Source: JAHJQZ01 sp963676075 (lineage in GTDB: Bacteria > Pseudomonadota > Alphaproteobacteria > Rhizobiales > Devosiaceae). From it: a stretch of DNA of 64,000 bases. Each line of letters starts with the position of its first letter. The first letter of the stretch is position 1. Below, one piece after another: positions 17,733-26,033 of the stretch. The translations under genes were made by a program, and so were the position numbers. The stretch is taken from assembly GCA_963676075.2 (NCBI GenBank), contig CAXXNZ010000024.1, forward strand, positions 1-64,000, written 5' to 3'. The notes under the pieces were generated by a model that saw nothing but the letters and a program-made list of their open reading frames with translations, did no database searches and was not told the DNA's origin.

Positions 17733-18685
17733 AAGCTCCTCGACACGAACAGCAGGAGCGTGCCCAGAAGGCCAAGCATCAGCGCTGCACCGAGGAATTC
17801 GGGAACGCGGAACACCCGCATCTTGGCGACCATGGTCTCGAACAGGCCAAGAAGAACGGCGCCGACGCCGAGCTTGCCGAGATAGGCGATGGTGCCAATG
17901 CCGAAGGCAAGAGGCCCATCCCCCGGCGCCGCCATGCCCCAGGGCACGAAGATGCAGGCGATCAGCGAGATATAAAGGATCAGCTTGAGCGAGGCGGCCA
18001 GTTCGATCAGCGCCAGATGCCGTCCCGAATATTCGAGCACCATCGCCTCGTGCACCATGGTCAGTTCGAGGTGGGTCGCCGGGTTGTCGATGGGAATGCG
18101 GGCATTCTCGGCAATCGCCACCATGATCAGTGCAACGAGCGCCATGCCAATGGAAACCCGCAGGCCGACATCACTTGAACTCATCGCCGCCGCGATCGTC
18201 GACAATTGCGTCGAGCCGGCGACCAGCGCCAGCGAAAACACCGTCAGCATCATCGCCGGTTCGGCCAGCGAGGCGATCAGCATCTCGCGGCTGGAACCGA
18301 TGCCACCGAAACTGGTGCCGATATCCATGCCGGCCAGAGCGAGGAAGAAGCGCCCGAAGCCGAGCAGCGAGATAAGGGCGATGAGGTCGGCGGTCCAGCT
18401 GAACATCAATCCAGCAGCAAAAGTCGGGATCAATGCCGCCGCCACCCAGGTCGACGAAAAGATCAGATAGGGCGCCACCCGGAAGAGCCATGAAGCGTTG
18501 TCGGCCAGCACAACTTCCTTGCGCAGCAACCGGGCGAGATCGCGATAGGGCTGGATGACCGAAGCACCGCGCCGACGGGTCAGGCGCGCCTTCACCTTGC
18601 GCACGACACCGGTCAGCAGTGGCGCCAGCGCCAGCACCAGCAGCATCTGCGCACCTTGAACGGCAAAATCGACGATCATTGCCAT
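17729..18685 (-). CDS. HyfC-like (NuoH-related) membrane subunit
   Basis: A 318-residue membrane protein, the NuoH/HycD/HyfC homologue that docks the peripheral arm to the membrane. Conserved segments are VIQPYRDLARLLRKE, FRVAPYLIF, IAENARIPIDNPATHLELT and MVHEAMVLEYSGRHLAL. The charged residues of the ENARIPIDNP loop and the following helix are intact. It overlaps the HyfB-like gene by 10 bases. Its presence shows the complex is membrane-anchored. Confidence 0.88.
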   Translation of the reverse strand: MAMIVDFAVQGAQMLLVLALAPLLTGVVRKVKARLTRRRGASVIQPYRDLARLLRKEVVLADNASWLFRVAPYLIFSSTWVAAALIPTFAAGLMFSWTADLIALISLLGFGRFFLALAGMDIGTSFGGIGSSREMLIASLAEPAMMLTVFSLALVAGSTQLSTIAAAMSSSDVGLRVSIGMALVALIMVAIAENARIPIDNPATHLELTMVHEAMVLEYSGRHLALIELAASLKLILYISLIACIFVPWGMAAPGDGPLAFGIGTIAYLGKLGVGAVLLGLFETMVAKMRVFRVPEFLGAALMLGLLGTLLLFVSRSL

Positions 18686-20694
18686 ATCGCCAGCACCAGC
18701 AGCAAAACGACGAGGGTTGCAAACACCAGCATGAGAAACTGGCGGATGGTCAGGAACTGCAACCGGTTGAGCTTGTCGGCCGCCTTGCCGATGCCCCAGG
18801 AAACGGGCTCATAGATGCCGTCCCAGACCGGGTCGACAAGCTTGACCTTCAAGCGCGCAGGTCCGAGATCGCCGGGCTTTGGCATGGTAACCGTTTCGCG
18901 CGCCGAGAACACCAGCGATGCGAACACCCGGCGGATCGGCTGCGCAAAGCTCGACGCCGAATATTGAGTGATCGGTCGGGCATCGGGCGTGCCGCAATCC
19001 CAGGCCGGCCCCCGACGCGTCGCCTTGGAGGCAAAGCGGTGGATGGCGAGCGCGGCGAGCCAGGCCGCAACCGCTATGAATACAAAGACCAGCAGGCCAT
19101 TGTAGGAAGAACGGCTTTCGGCAATCGGCACGATCGACATCCAGGCGACGCCGGTCTGGTGCGGCATCGATTGGCCCATCATCAGCGCCTTTGTCACCGG
19201 CGCCAGCATATCGATGAACAGGCCAGGCACGATGCCGATGACGAGACACAGGGCGGCAAGTACATACATGGAGACGAGCGAAAATCGATCGACCTCGACG
19301 GCCTTTACCGCTGCATCGCTGCGCGGACGGCCAAGGAAACTGACCCCGAACGCCTTGACGAAGCAGGCAGCCGCCAGCACCGCCGACAAGGCGAGCAATG
19401 CCCCGACCGCCGGCACCAGGAACTTGAGACCCCAGCTCGGCAAGGCCGGGCTCAAAAGGATGGCCTGGAAGGTCAGCCATTCCGAAACGAAACCATTGAG
19501 CGGCGGCAGTGCCGAGATCGCCGCGCTGCCGACAAGGAATACCAGGGCCGTGTGCGGCATGCGATGGATCAGCCCGCCCATCTTTTCCATGTCTCGCGTG
19601 CCGGTCGCGGTCAGCACGGCGCCGGAACCGAAGAACAACAGGCTCTTGAAGATCGAATGGTTGATGACGTGCAGCAGGCCGGCGGTTAGGGCCAGCGCCC
19701 CGGCGCCAACCATGCCATAGGCCCTGAAGGCGAGCGCCAGACCGAGCCCGATGAAGATGATGCCGACATTTTCGACGGTGTGATAGGCGAGCAGCCGCTT
19801 GATGTCGTGCTGCATCAGCGCATAAAGCACACCCATCACCGAGGTGATGCCGGCAAGGCCGAGCACGACTAGGCTCCACCACCAGTCGGGCGTGCCGATG
19901 AGGTCGAAAACGATGCGGATGAAGCCGTAGATGGCGACCTTGGTCATCACCCCGCTCATCAGCGCCGAGACATGACTTGGGGCTGCCGGGTGGGCGAGTG
20001 GCAACCAGACATGGAGCGGCACAAGGCCAGCCTTCGAGCCCGCGCCGATCAGCGCCAGGATCAGAACGAAGCCGGCGGTACCGGCGCCTGGCGGCATGGC
20101 GCGAATGGCATCGAACCCGTAGCTGCCGGCTGGCCCGGCCAGAAGCCCGAAACCGAGCAGCAGGCAGAAGGTGCCGAAGCTCGCCATGACGAGATAGACA
20201 ATACCGGCCTTGCGGTTCTCCTCGTTTTGGTGATGCGAAACCACCAGGGCCCAGGATGTCAGCGACATCAGTTCCCAGGACAACAGGAAGGTGAAAGCAT
20301 CGTCGGCCAGAACCACAAGGTTCATGCCGGCCAGGAAGGCGGCATAGAACGGCAGGACCCGATGCGGCGCCGTCTCGTGCCTTCCATAGCCGAGCCCGTA
20401 AAGGCTGGCGGTTGCTCCACCGAAATTGACGACAAGCAGAAACAGGCTCGACAGCGCGTCGAGCCGGAAATTGGCGCCGACCCAGGGCAGGCCAAGCGGC
20501 AGGGTGATGCGGGACACTTCATTGAAGGCGGAAAGATGGGCGGCCAGGACCGCGACAGCCAGAGACGAGATGGCAAAGCCAAGGCCGTAGACGAGCCTGC
20601 TTGCGACAGCGGATCGGGAGAAAACGACTGCGATCACCGCCGTGGCCAATAGCCCTGCAACCAAGAGCAGCAGGGCCGAGACGCTATTGATCAC
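18676..20694 (-). CDS. HyfB-like antiporter-type membrane subunit
   Basis: A 672-residue membrane protein, the same length as E. coli HyfB. The start is placed at a GTG (20694), preceded by GAGGGCGG; a longer reading from 20745 would add a poorly hydrophobic Arg-rich leader. Conserved features are LLSWELMSLTSWALVV (channel Glu), GAGSKAGLVPLHVWLPLAHPAAPSH-type sequence with the channel Lys, and HVINHSIFKSLLFFGSG. The C-terminal third contains a lateral amphipathic region and ends with two hydrophobic helices. It overlaps the preceding regulator gene by 11 bases. Confidence 0.87.
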   Translation of the reverse strand: MINSVSALLLLVAGLLATAVIAVVFSRSAVASRLVYGLGFAISSLAVAVLAAHLSAFNEVSRITLPLGLPWVGANFRLDALSSLFLLVVNFGGATASLYGLGYGRHETAPHRVLPFYAAFLAGMNLVVLADDAFTFLLSWELMSLTSWALVVSHHQNEENRKAGIVYLVMASFGTFCLLLGFGLLAGPAGSYGFDAIRAMPPGAGTAGFVLILALIGAGSKAGLVPLHVWLPLAHPAAPSHVSALMSGVMTKVAIYGFIRIVFDLIGTPDWWWSLVVLGLAGITSVMGVLYALMQHDIKRLLAYHTVENVGIIFIGLGLALAFRAYGMVGAGALALTAGLLHVINHSIFKSLLFFGSGAVLTATGTRDMEKMGGLIHRMPHTALVFLVGSAAISALPPLNGFVSEWLTFQAILLSPALPSWGLKFLVPAVGALLALSAVLAAACFVKAFGVSFLGRPRSDAAVKAVEVDRFSLVSMYVLAALCLVIGIVPGLFIDMLAPVTKALMMGQSMPHQTGVAWMSIVPIAESRSSYNGLLVFVFIAVAAWLAALAIHRFASKATRRGPAWDCGTPDARPITQYSASSFAQPIRRVFASLVFSARETVTMPKPGDLGPARLKVKLVDPVWDGIYEPVSWGIGKAADKLNRLQFLTIRQFLMLVFATLVVLLLVLAIWQ

Positions 20695-20992
20695 CGCCGC
20701 CCTCGCCTTCGGTCGCCGGCGTGCTGAGGCTCTTGCCGGCGTCAACGCCCTGTTTCAGCCGCACGCCACGTCCGCCCTCAGTGCTGACGGCGCCCTCCCC
20801 GATCAGCTCGATACCGGCCGCATCGAGCGCCGCGATCAGTTTCATCAGCGAATCGACATTGCCGCGGATCATCGCCTCGCTGGCCTCCATGCGCTGGATG
20901 GTCGGCAAGGACAGGCCGGCCTGCTCGGCCAGGGTCTTCTGATCCATGCCGAGAAGGGCACGCGCAGCGCGAAGTTGGGCAGCGGTCAGCAG
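20684..20992 (-). CDS. Small XRE-type HTH regulator, first gene of the Hyf-like operon
   Basis: A cytoplasmic DNA-binding protein of about 102 residues. The HTH reads DQKTLAEQAGLSLPTIQRME. Family members normally begin M-LTAAQLRAARALLG; here that segment is encoded but no ATG, GTG or TTG precedes it before an in-frame stop. The best start is CTG at 20992, 4 bases after GAGGTG. An ATG at 20947 would remove the first HTH helix. The tail beyond residue 80 is low-complexity. The gene overlaps the next one by 11 bases, so regulator and complex are probably one transcript and the protein may autoregulate. Confidence 0.75.
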   Translation of the reverse strand: MLTAAQLRAARALLGMDQKTLAEQAGLSLPTIQRMEASEAMIRGNVDSLMKLIAALDAAGIELIGEGAVSTEGGRGVRLKQGVDAGKSLSTPATEGEGGGDQ

Positions 20993-21068
20993 GGTGACAC
21001 CTCAGATGTTTCAGGCTCAAGAATTGGTGACGGATGCATAGCAATGAATGGCTGAAAGTCAATTAGTG

Positions 21069-21081
21069 ATGTTTGAAACAT
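21069..21081. promoter_or_regulatory. Palindrome upstream of the HTH-Hyf-like operon
   Basis: ATGTTT-G-AAACAT lies 77-89 bases upstream of the regulator start; a related half-site ATGTTTCA lies at 21006-21013. They are plausible binding sites for the operon's own XRE regulator. No direct evidence. Confidence 0.35.
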
Positions 21082-21146
21082 GACTTTTCGGCCATTCTGT
21101 CGCGGGCGCGGGCGTCATCTGCTCCAGATCTTTCCGACAAGACACG

Positions 21147-21177
21147 AAAAAGCCCGGCACGCTCTCGCGTGTCGGGC
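21147..21177 (-). terminator. Rho-independent terminator after the peptide ABC operon
   Basis: On the minus strand GCCCGACACGC pairs with GCGTGCCGGGC across a 4-base loop and is followed by TTTTT. It ends the transcript of the operon whose last gene is oppA at 21215. Confidence 0.85.
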
Positions 21178-21214
21178 CTGATTTTGCCTGCCGTTTACGG
21201 CGCGCTTGCGAGGA

Positions 21215-22801
21215 CTACTTGTCCAGCGTCACTGCGTCGAAATAGGGCTGGTTGAGCGAGGACCGCCAGAAGCCTTTCACATAGGGCTTCATCATCATGT
21301 AGTTCGACCGATAGTACATCGGCAGGATGATCATCTGATCCATCATGATGGCCTCGGCCTTGCGCATGTCCTCAAGCGAAACCTTCGGGTCCTGAACGAC
21401 CTTGGCGTCCTCGATCAGCGCGTCGTAGTCGGCGTTCGACCACTTGGCCAGATTGTTCGGGCTGTCCGAGGTGAAGTTTTCCAGGAAGGTCATCGGGTGC
21501 GGATAGTCGGCACCCCAGCCCATCTGGGCGATCTGGTACTGGGTCTTCTGGACCTCAGGATAATAGACCTGCCACTCGCTGGCCTCGATCTTCACGTCGA
21601 TGTTGAGATTCTGCTTCCACATCTGCTGGATGGCTTCGAGGATCTTCTCGACCGGCGGCGACGAGTAGGTCATGAACACCGTTTCGGGGAAGCCTTCGCC
21701 ATTCGGATAACCGGCTTCGGCCAGAAGCTTCTGGGCATCCTCGACGCGCGCTTCCGGAGCCAGACCGAAATCGGAGGTACCGTCGCGGAAATCCTCGCCG
21801 GCAACATTCATGCCGGGCGGGACCAGACCGGCGGCCGGCACGTCGGCGGACTGCATGACGAAATCGATGAGGTTCTGACGATCAACCGCCTCGGCCAGGG
21901 CCTTGCGGACCTTGACGTTGTCGACCGGGCTCATGGCCGGATTGAAGAAGGCATAGGTGTGACCGAGCGCCGGCACGACCATGAAGCCATTGCCGTCCTC
22001 GGAGGCCAGACGCGGCAGTTCCGGGCTCGGCACTGCTTCGATGCCATCGACATCGCCGGCTTCATAGGCGGCGAGCGCCGTGGCCGGATCGGGAACAAGA
22101 CGGAAGGTCAGCTTGTCGAGGCTGACATTTTCGGCGTTGTAGTAGTTGGGATTCCTTTCCAGCACCGTCGACTTGCCGAAATTGAATTCGGCAACGCGGA
22201 ACGGGCCAGTACCGATGAAGGTCGCCGGATCGCGGGTCCAGCCGTCGGGATCGGCTTCGACAACGTCCTCGCGGACCGGGTCGAACACCTGGAACGGCAG
22301 CAGTTGCATCATATAGGCAACCGGCGCGTTGAGCGTGAAGGTCAGCGTCTTGTCGTCGGGCGCCGAAATGGCGAGCTCGTCGCTCTTGCCGTTGTAGAAA
22401 TCCTCGGCGCCCTTGATGACGTAAAGGATCGGCGCGTTCTTGGCGCCGGCTTCCGGGGTCAGAACGCGCGTCCACGCATAGACGAAATCGCCAGCCGTCA
22501 CCGGCTTGCCGTCGGACCATTTGGCGTCGTCGCGCAGGTGGAAGGTATAGGTCAACCCGTCCGGGCTGATCTCCCAGCTTTCGGCGAGTGCCGGTACCAC
22601 CGCGCCATCGGGCGCGAATTTGACAAGGCCCTCGAAGGTCGAGCCGATAACCGGCAGCGCAAAGGTTTCGGTCGACGTGCTCGGATCGAAGGTCGCGGAT
22701 TCGTTGTTGACGACATAGGTCAACTCTCCGGCGGCCAGGGCGGGGAGAGCCGACCCGAGCATCAGCAAGGCTGCCGTCAGCGGCAACAGCTTTTTCATCA
22801 T
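21215..22801 (-). CDS. oppA: Oligopeptide ABC transporter, substrate-binding protein
   Basis: A family 5 extracellular solute-binding protein of 528 residues. The N-terminus MMKKLLPLTAALLMLG...ALPALA is a Sec signal peptide cleaved near residue 23. Mature-protein signatures are SATFDPSTSTETF, ALAESWEISPDGLTYTFHLR and DGKPVTAGDFVYAWTR. It would bind peptides in the periplasm and deliver them to OppBC. AGGAG lies 7 bases before the ATG. It is last in the operon, unlike many opp operons where the binding protein comes first, and is separated by 69 bases from the ATPase gene. Exact ligand is not deducible. Confidence 0.9.
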   Translation of the reverse strand: MMKKLLPLTAALLMLGSALPALAAGELTYVVNNESATFDPSTSTETFALPVIGSTFEGLVKFAPDGAVVPALAESWEISPDGLTYTFHLRDDAKWSDGKPVTAGDFVYAWTRVLTPEAGAKNAPILYVIKGAEDFYNGKSDELAISAPDDKTLTFTLNAPVAYMMQLLPFQVFDPVREDVVEADPDGWTRDPATFIGTGPFRVAEFNFGKSTVLERNPNYYNAENVSLDKLTFRLVPDPATALAAYEAGDVDGIEAVPSPELPRLASEDGNGFMVVPALGHTYAFFNPAMSPVDNVKVRKALAEAVDRQNLIDFVMQSADVPAAGLVPPGMNVAGEDFRDGTSDFGLAPEARVEDAQKLLAEAGYPNGEGFPETVFMTYSSPPVEKILEAIQQMWKQNLNIDVKIEASEWQVYYPEVQKTQYQIAQMGWGADYPHPMTFLENFTSDSPNNLAKWSNADYDALIEDAKVVQDPKVSLEDMRKAEAIMMDQMIILPMYYRSNYMMMKPYVKGFWRSSLNQPYFDAVTLDK

Positions 22802-22870
22802 GTAATTGCTCCTGTTTCGGTGCTTGACGCACCTTTTTCGAAGATACCTGCGTGGGCAGGAGGACGTGCA

Positions 22871-23869
22871 CTATGCAGGTTTTGCGTCCGTCTCTGCCAT
22901 TACCTTATGCGCATAGTGGCAGGCTGCGAAGTGGCTTTCGCCCATGTCCTGGAGCTTTGGCTCGCTCTTGGCACAAAGCTCGGTCGCCAGCGGGCAGCGG
23001 GTGCGGAAACGGCACCCCGATGGAATGTCGAGCGGGCTCGGAATTTCCCCGACCATCGGCACGTCGTCGCGGCGCGCCTCCGGATCGGCGATCGGGATCG
23101 AGTTGAGCAGCGCCTTGGTATAGGGGTGCGCCGGGGCGCGGTAGAGCGACTGGCTCGGCGCCAGTTCGACGATTTTCCCGAGGTACATCACCCCGATCCG
23201 GTCGGCGATGTGCCGGACCATCGACAGATCGTGGGTGATGAACAAATAGGTCAGCCCGAGCTCGTGCTGCAGGTCTTCCAGCATGTTGACGACCTGGGCC
23301 TGGATCGACACGTCGAGCGCCGAGATCGGTTCGTCACAGATGACGAGATCGGGGTTGAGCGCGATGGCGCGGGCAATGCCGATGCGCTGGCGCTGACCGC
23401 CGGAAAACTCGTGCGGAAAACGAACCGCATGATCGGGGTTGAGCCCGACGACGTCGAGAAGTTCGTCGACCCGTGCTCGCCTCGAGGCCGGGCTTCCGAA
23501 ATTGGCGATCTCCAGCGGTTCGGCAATCAGATCCCTGACCGTCATGCGCCCATTGAGCGAGGCATAGGGGTCCTGGAAGATCATCTGCATGCGCCGGCGA
23601 TAGGGCGTCAGCTCGCGCTCGCTCATCTCGGCGATATTGGCGCCATCGAACAGCATTTCGCCGGTGGTCGGCTGTGTCAGGCGGATGAGGGTGCGCGCCA
23701 GGGTGGACTTGCCGCAGCCCGATTCCCCCACCAACCCGAGGGTTTCGCCTTTGGCAATGGTGAGATCGACGCCGTCGACCGCCTTCAACACCTGGCGCGG
23801 ACCGCCGAACAGCCCGCCACCGGAGGTGAAATGCTTGTGCAGGTTCCTGAGTTCAACGAGCGGTGTCAT
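22871..23869 (-). CDS. oppF: Oligopeptide ABC transporter, ATP-binding protein (OppF type)
   Basis: A 332-residue ATPase. Walker A is GESGCGKSTLA, the signature FSGGQRQRIGIARA, Walker B LVICDEPISALD, and the switch His is in FITHDLSM. The C-terminal oligopeptide-transporter extension is present with CRFRTRCPLA and further cysteines, the usual site of a cluster-like motif in this family. It overlaps the upstream ATPase gene by ATGA. It pairs with OppD to power uptake through OppBC. Confidence 0.92.
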   Translation of the reverse strand: MTPLVELRNLHKHFTSGGGLFGGPRQVLKAVDGVDLTIAKGETLGLVGESGCGKSTLARTLIRLTQPTTGEMLFDGANIAEMSERELTPYRRRMQMIFQDPYASLNGRMTVRDLIAEPLEIANFGSPASRRARVDELLDVVGLNPDHAVRFPHEFSGGQRQRIGIARAIALNPDLVICDEPISALDVSIQAQVVNMLEDLQHELGLTYLFITHDLSMVRHIADRIGVMYLGKIVELAPSQSLYRAPAHPYTKALLNSIPIADPEARRDDVPMVGEIPSPLDIPSGCRFRTRCPLATELCAKSEPKLQDMGESHFAACHYAHKVMAETDAKPA

Positions 23870-24861
23870 GGCGAAACCTCCGCCGCTTTCGGCGCGTCTT
23901 CATGCATCAGCCAACAGCGGCTCTTGCGGCCCGGCCCTATAACGAACTGCGGCGCCGGCACCGCACATTGCCGCATGGCATTGGGACAACGTGGTGCGAA
24001 CGGACAACCGGACGGCGGCTTGAGCATGTCGGGTGGCGAGCCGGGGATCGGGGTCAGACGCCGGTGGGTGTCGTCGCGAAGATCGGGAACCGAAGCGAGA
24101 AGGCCGCGCGTGTAAGGATGGGTCGGATTGGCGAACAGCTCGTTGACGCCGCCCTCTTCCATGATCAACCCGCCATACATGACGATCACCCGGTCGGTGA
24201 ACTCGGCAATGACGCCGAGATCATGGGTGATCAGGATTACCGCCATGTTGAGCCGGGTCTTCAACTCCTTCAACAGGGTGAGGATCTGGCGCTGGATGGT
24301 GACATCGAGGGCGGTCGACGGCTCGTCGGCGATCAACAGCTTCGGGTCGCAGGCCAGCGCCATGGCGATCATCACGCGTTGACGCATGCCGCCGGAAAAT
24401 TCGTGCGGATAGGATTTGAGCCGCGAAGCGGCCGAAGGGATGCGCACCAGCTCGAACAGCTCGGTGGCGCGCTTGCGCGCTTCGGCGCGGGAGACGTCGC
24501 GGTGCCTGAGGATCACCTCCATCACCTGCTCGCCGACCGACAAGGTCGGATTGAGCGAGGTCATCGGATCCTGGAAAATCACCGCGATCTGATTGCCGCG
24601 GATGTCCCTCAACTCGCTTTCGTCGAGACCCAGCAGGTCGCGTCCCTCGAACAGGGCGGAGCCACCGATAACGCGGCCAGAGCCCTTCAGCAGCTTAAGG
24701 ATCGACATGCAGGTGATCGATTTGCCCGATCCCGATTCTCCGACGATGCCGAGCGTTTCGCCGGGCGCAACGGTGAACGATACGCCGCGCACCGCCTGCA
24801 CCTCGCCGCGCGAGGTGAAAAAGCTCGTCTTGAGATCGGAAACTTCCAAAAGCCCGGTCAT
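23866..24861 (-). CDS. oppD: Oligopeptide ABC transporter, ATP-binding protein (OppD type)
   Basis: A 331-residue ATPase beginning MTGLLEVSDLKTSFFTS at 24861; the same frame is open much further upstream, but the overlap with oppC (ATGA) and family alignment fix this start. Walker A GESGSGKSIT, signature FSGGMRQRVMIAMA, Walker B LLIADEPSTALD, switch LITHDLGV. The C-terminal CPFAPRCPNAM belongs to the oligopeptide-transporter extension. It forms the heterodimeric motor with OppF. Confidence 0.92.
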   Translation of the reverse strand: MTGLLEVSDLKTSFFTSRGEVQAVRGVSFTVAPGETLGIVGESGSGKSITCMSILKLLKGSGRVIGGSALFEGRDLLGLDESELRDIRGNQIAVIFQDPMTSLNPTLSVGEQVMEVILRHRDVSRAEARKRATELFELVRIPSAASRLKSYPHEFSGGMRQRVMIAMALACDPKLLIADEPSTALDVTIQRQILTLLKELKTRLNMAVILITHDLGVIAEFTDRVIVMYGGLIMEEGGVNELFANPTHPYTRGLLASVPDLRDDTHRRLTPIPGSPPDMLKPPSGCPFAPRCPNAMRQCAVPAPQFVIGPGRKSRCWLMHEDAPKAAEVSP

Positions 24862-26033
24862 GTCCTGAGCCTCGGATCGAGTGCGTCGCGCAAGCCGTCG
24901 CCCAAGAAATTGAAGGCGAACATGGTCAGCGAAATGGCGGCGGCGGGGAAGAACAACTGGTACGGATAGGCGCGCAAGGTTTCGACTGCGTCGCTGGTCA
25001 GCGTGCCCCAGCTCGCCTGCGGTGGTGTCACGCCGAGCCCGATGAAGCTCATGAAGGCCTCGATGAAGATGGCGCTCGGGATCAGCATGGTCAAAGCGAC
25101 AAGGATCGGCCCGAGCGTGTTGGGCAGCAGGTGCCGGGTCAGGATGCGCCAGGTCGAGGCGCCCATGGTGTGGGCAGCGGCGACATAGTCCTGTTCCTTC
25201 AGCGTCAGCATCTGGCCGCGCACGATACGGGCCATGTCGACCCAATAGACAGAGCCGATGGCAACGATCACCGCCGTGAACCCGGTGGTCAGAACCACCA
25301 TGATCAGGATGACGTAAAGCGTCAGCGGAATGGTAGCGATCACCTCGACGATGCGCATCATGATGGTGTCGGCGCGGCCGCCGAGATAGCCGCTGAGACC
25401 GCCGTAAAACACACCGATGAAGAAATTGACCAGTGTCGCCACCAGCGCCACGGTCAGCGAGATGCGGGCGCCGAACAGCTGCCGGGCCAGCACGTCGCGG
25501 CCGAGTTGATCGGTGCCTAAGGGATAGATCGAATTCCACACCCAGCCCGACGTGGAGATCTGAGTACCGTCATCGAGCGCGAAAATGCCCTTGGCCGTTT
25601 GGATGGTCAGCTTGCGATCACCGATGTCGAAGATCAGCGCCCGCTTCATCAGGTCCTTCTTGGCCGGGCGGATCAGCCTGCCGAGCGATCCGTCGCTGCC
25701 GATTGCATAAAGCAGCTGACTGCCGGAATTGAAGAAGAACCGCTCCTCGCCTCCGGATTTCTGCGGCACGGAATAGACCGGGAAGGCCGGCGGCACATTG
25801 GCGTATTGCAGCGCCTGATCGGAATAATTGTGATGGTAGACCATCGGGCCGAACAGGGCGGCAAGGCTCAACAGGATGATGAAGATAAGGCCCGACATGG
25901 CGAGCGGATTGCGCGCCAGCCGCCGGCGCGCGTCCTGCCAATAGGTCAGGCTCGGCGCGGCGATCAGTTCGGCGGCGCCGGCTTCGCGTGTCGCAGGTTC
26001 CCACATCTGATGGGCGATGGGTTCGCTGGTCAT
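24858..26033 (-). CDS. oppC: Oligopeptide ABC transporter, permease OppC
   Basis: An inner-membrane permease of 391 residues, about 90 longer than typical OppC. After the first span (SGLIFIILLSLAALFGPMV) there is an extra periplasmic segment, roughly residues 70-165, containing SGGEERFFFNSGSQLLYA and KGIFALDDGTQIS. The usual core then follows: PLGTDQLGRDVLARQLFGAR, five more spans, and the EAA loop AAAHTMGASTWRILTRH. It overlaps OppB and OppD genes at each end. The insertion may contact the binding protein or peptide; I cannot assign it further. Confidence 0.9.
   Translation of the reverse strand: MTSEPIAHQMWEPATREAGAAELIAAPSLTYWQDARRRLARNPLAMSGLIFIILLSLAALFGPMVYHHNYSDQALQYANVPPAFPVYSVPQKSGGEERFFFNSGSQLLYAIGSDGSLGRLIRPAKKDLMKRALIFDIGDRKLTIQTAKGIFALDDGTQISTSGWVWNSIYPLGTDQLGRDVLARQLFGARISLTVALVATLVNFFIGVFYGGLSGYLGGRADTIMMRIVEVIATIPLTLYVILIMVVLTTGFTAVIVAIGSVYWVDMARIVRGQMLTLKEQDYVAAAHTMGASTWRILTRHLLPNTLGPILVALTMLIPSAIFIEAFMSFIGLGVTPPQASWGTLTSDAVETLRAYPYQLFFPAAAISLTMFAFNFLGDGLRDALDPRLRT

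Noticed and set aside
18619..19689. A long plus-strand frame across the HyfB-like gene
   Set aside because: Gln/Arg/Asp-rich shadow opposite a hydrophobic membrane protein; no ribosome site.
21206..24115. A 969-codon open frame on the plus strand
   Set aside because: It lies antisense to oppA, oppF and oppD, which have clear motifs; it is a shadow of high-GC codon bias.
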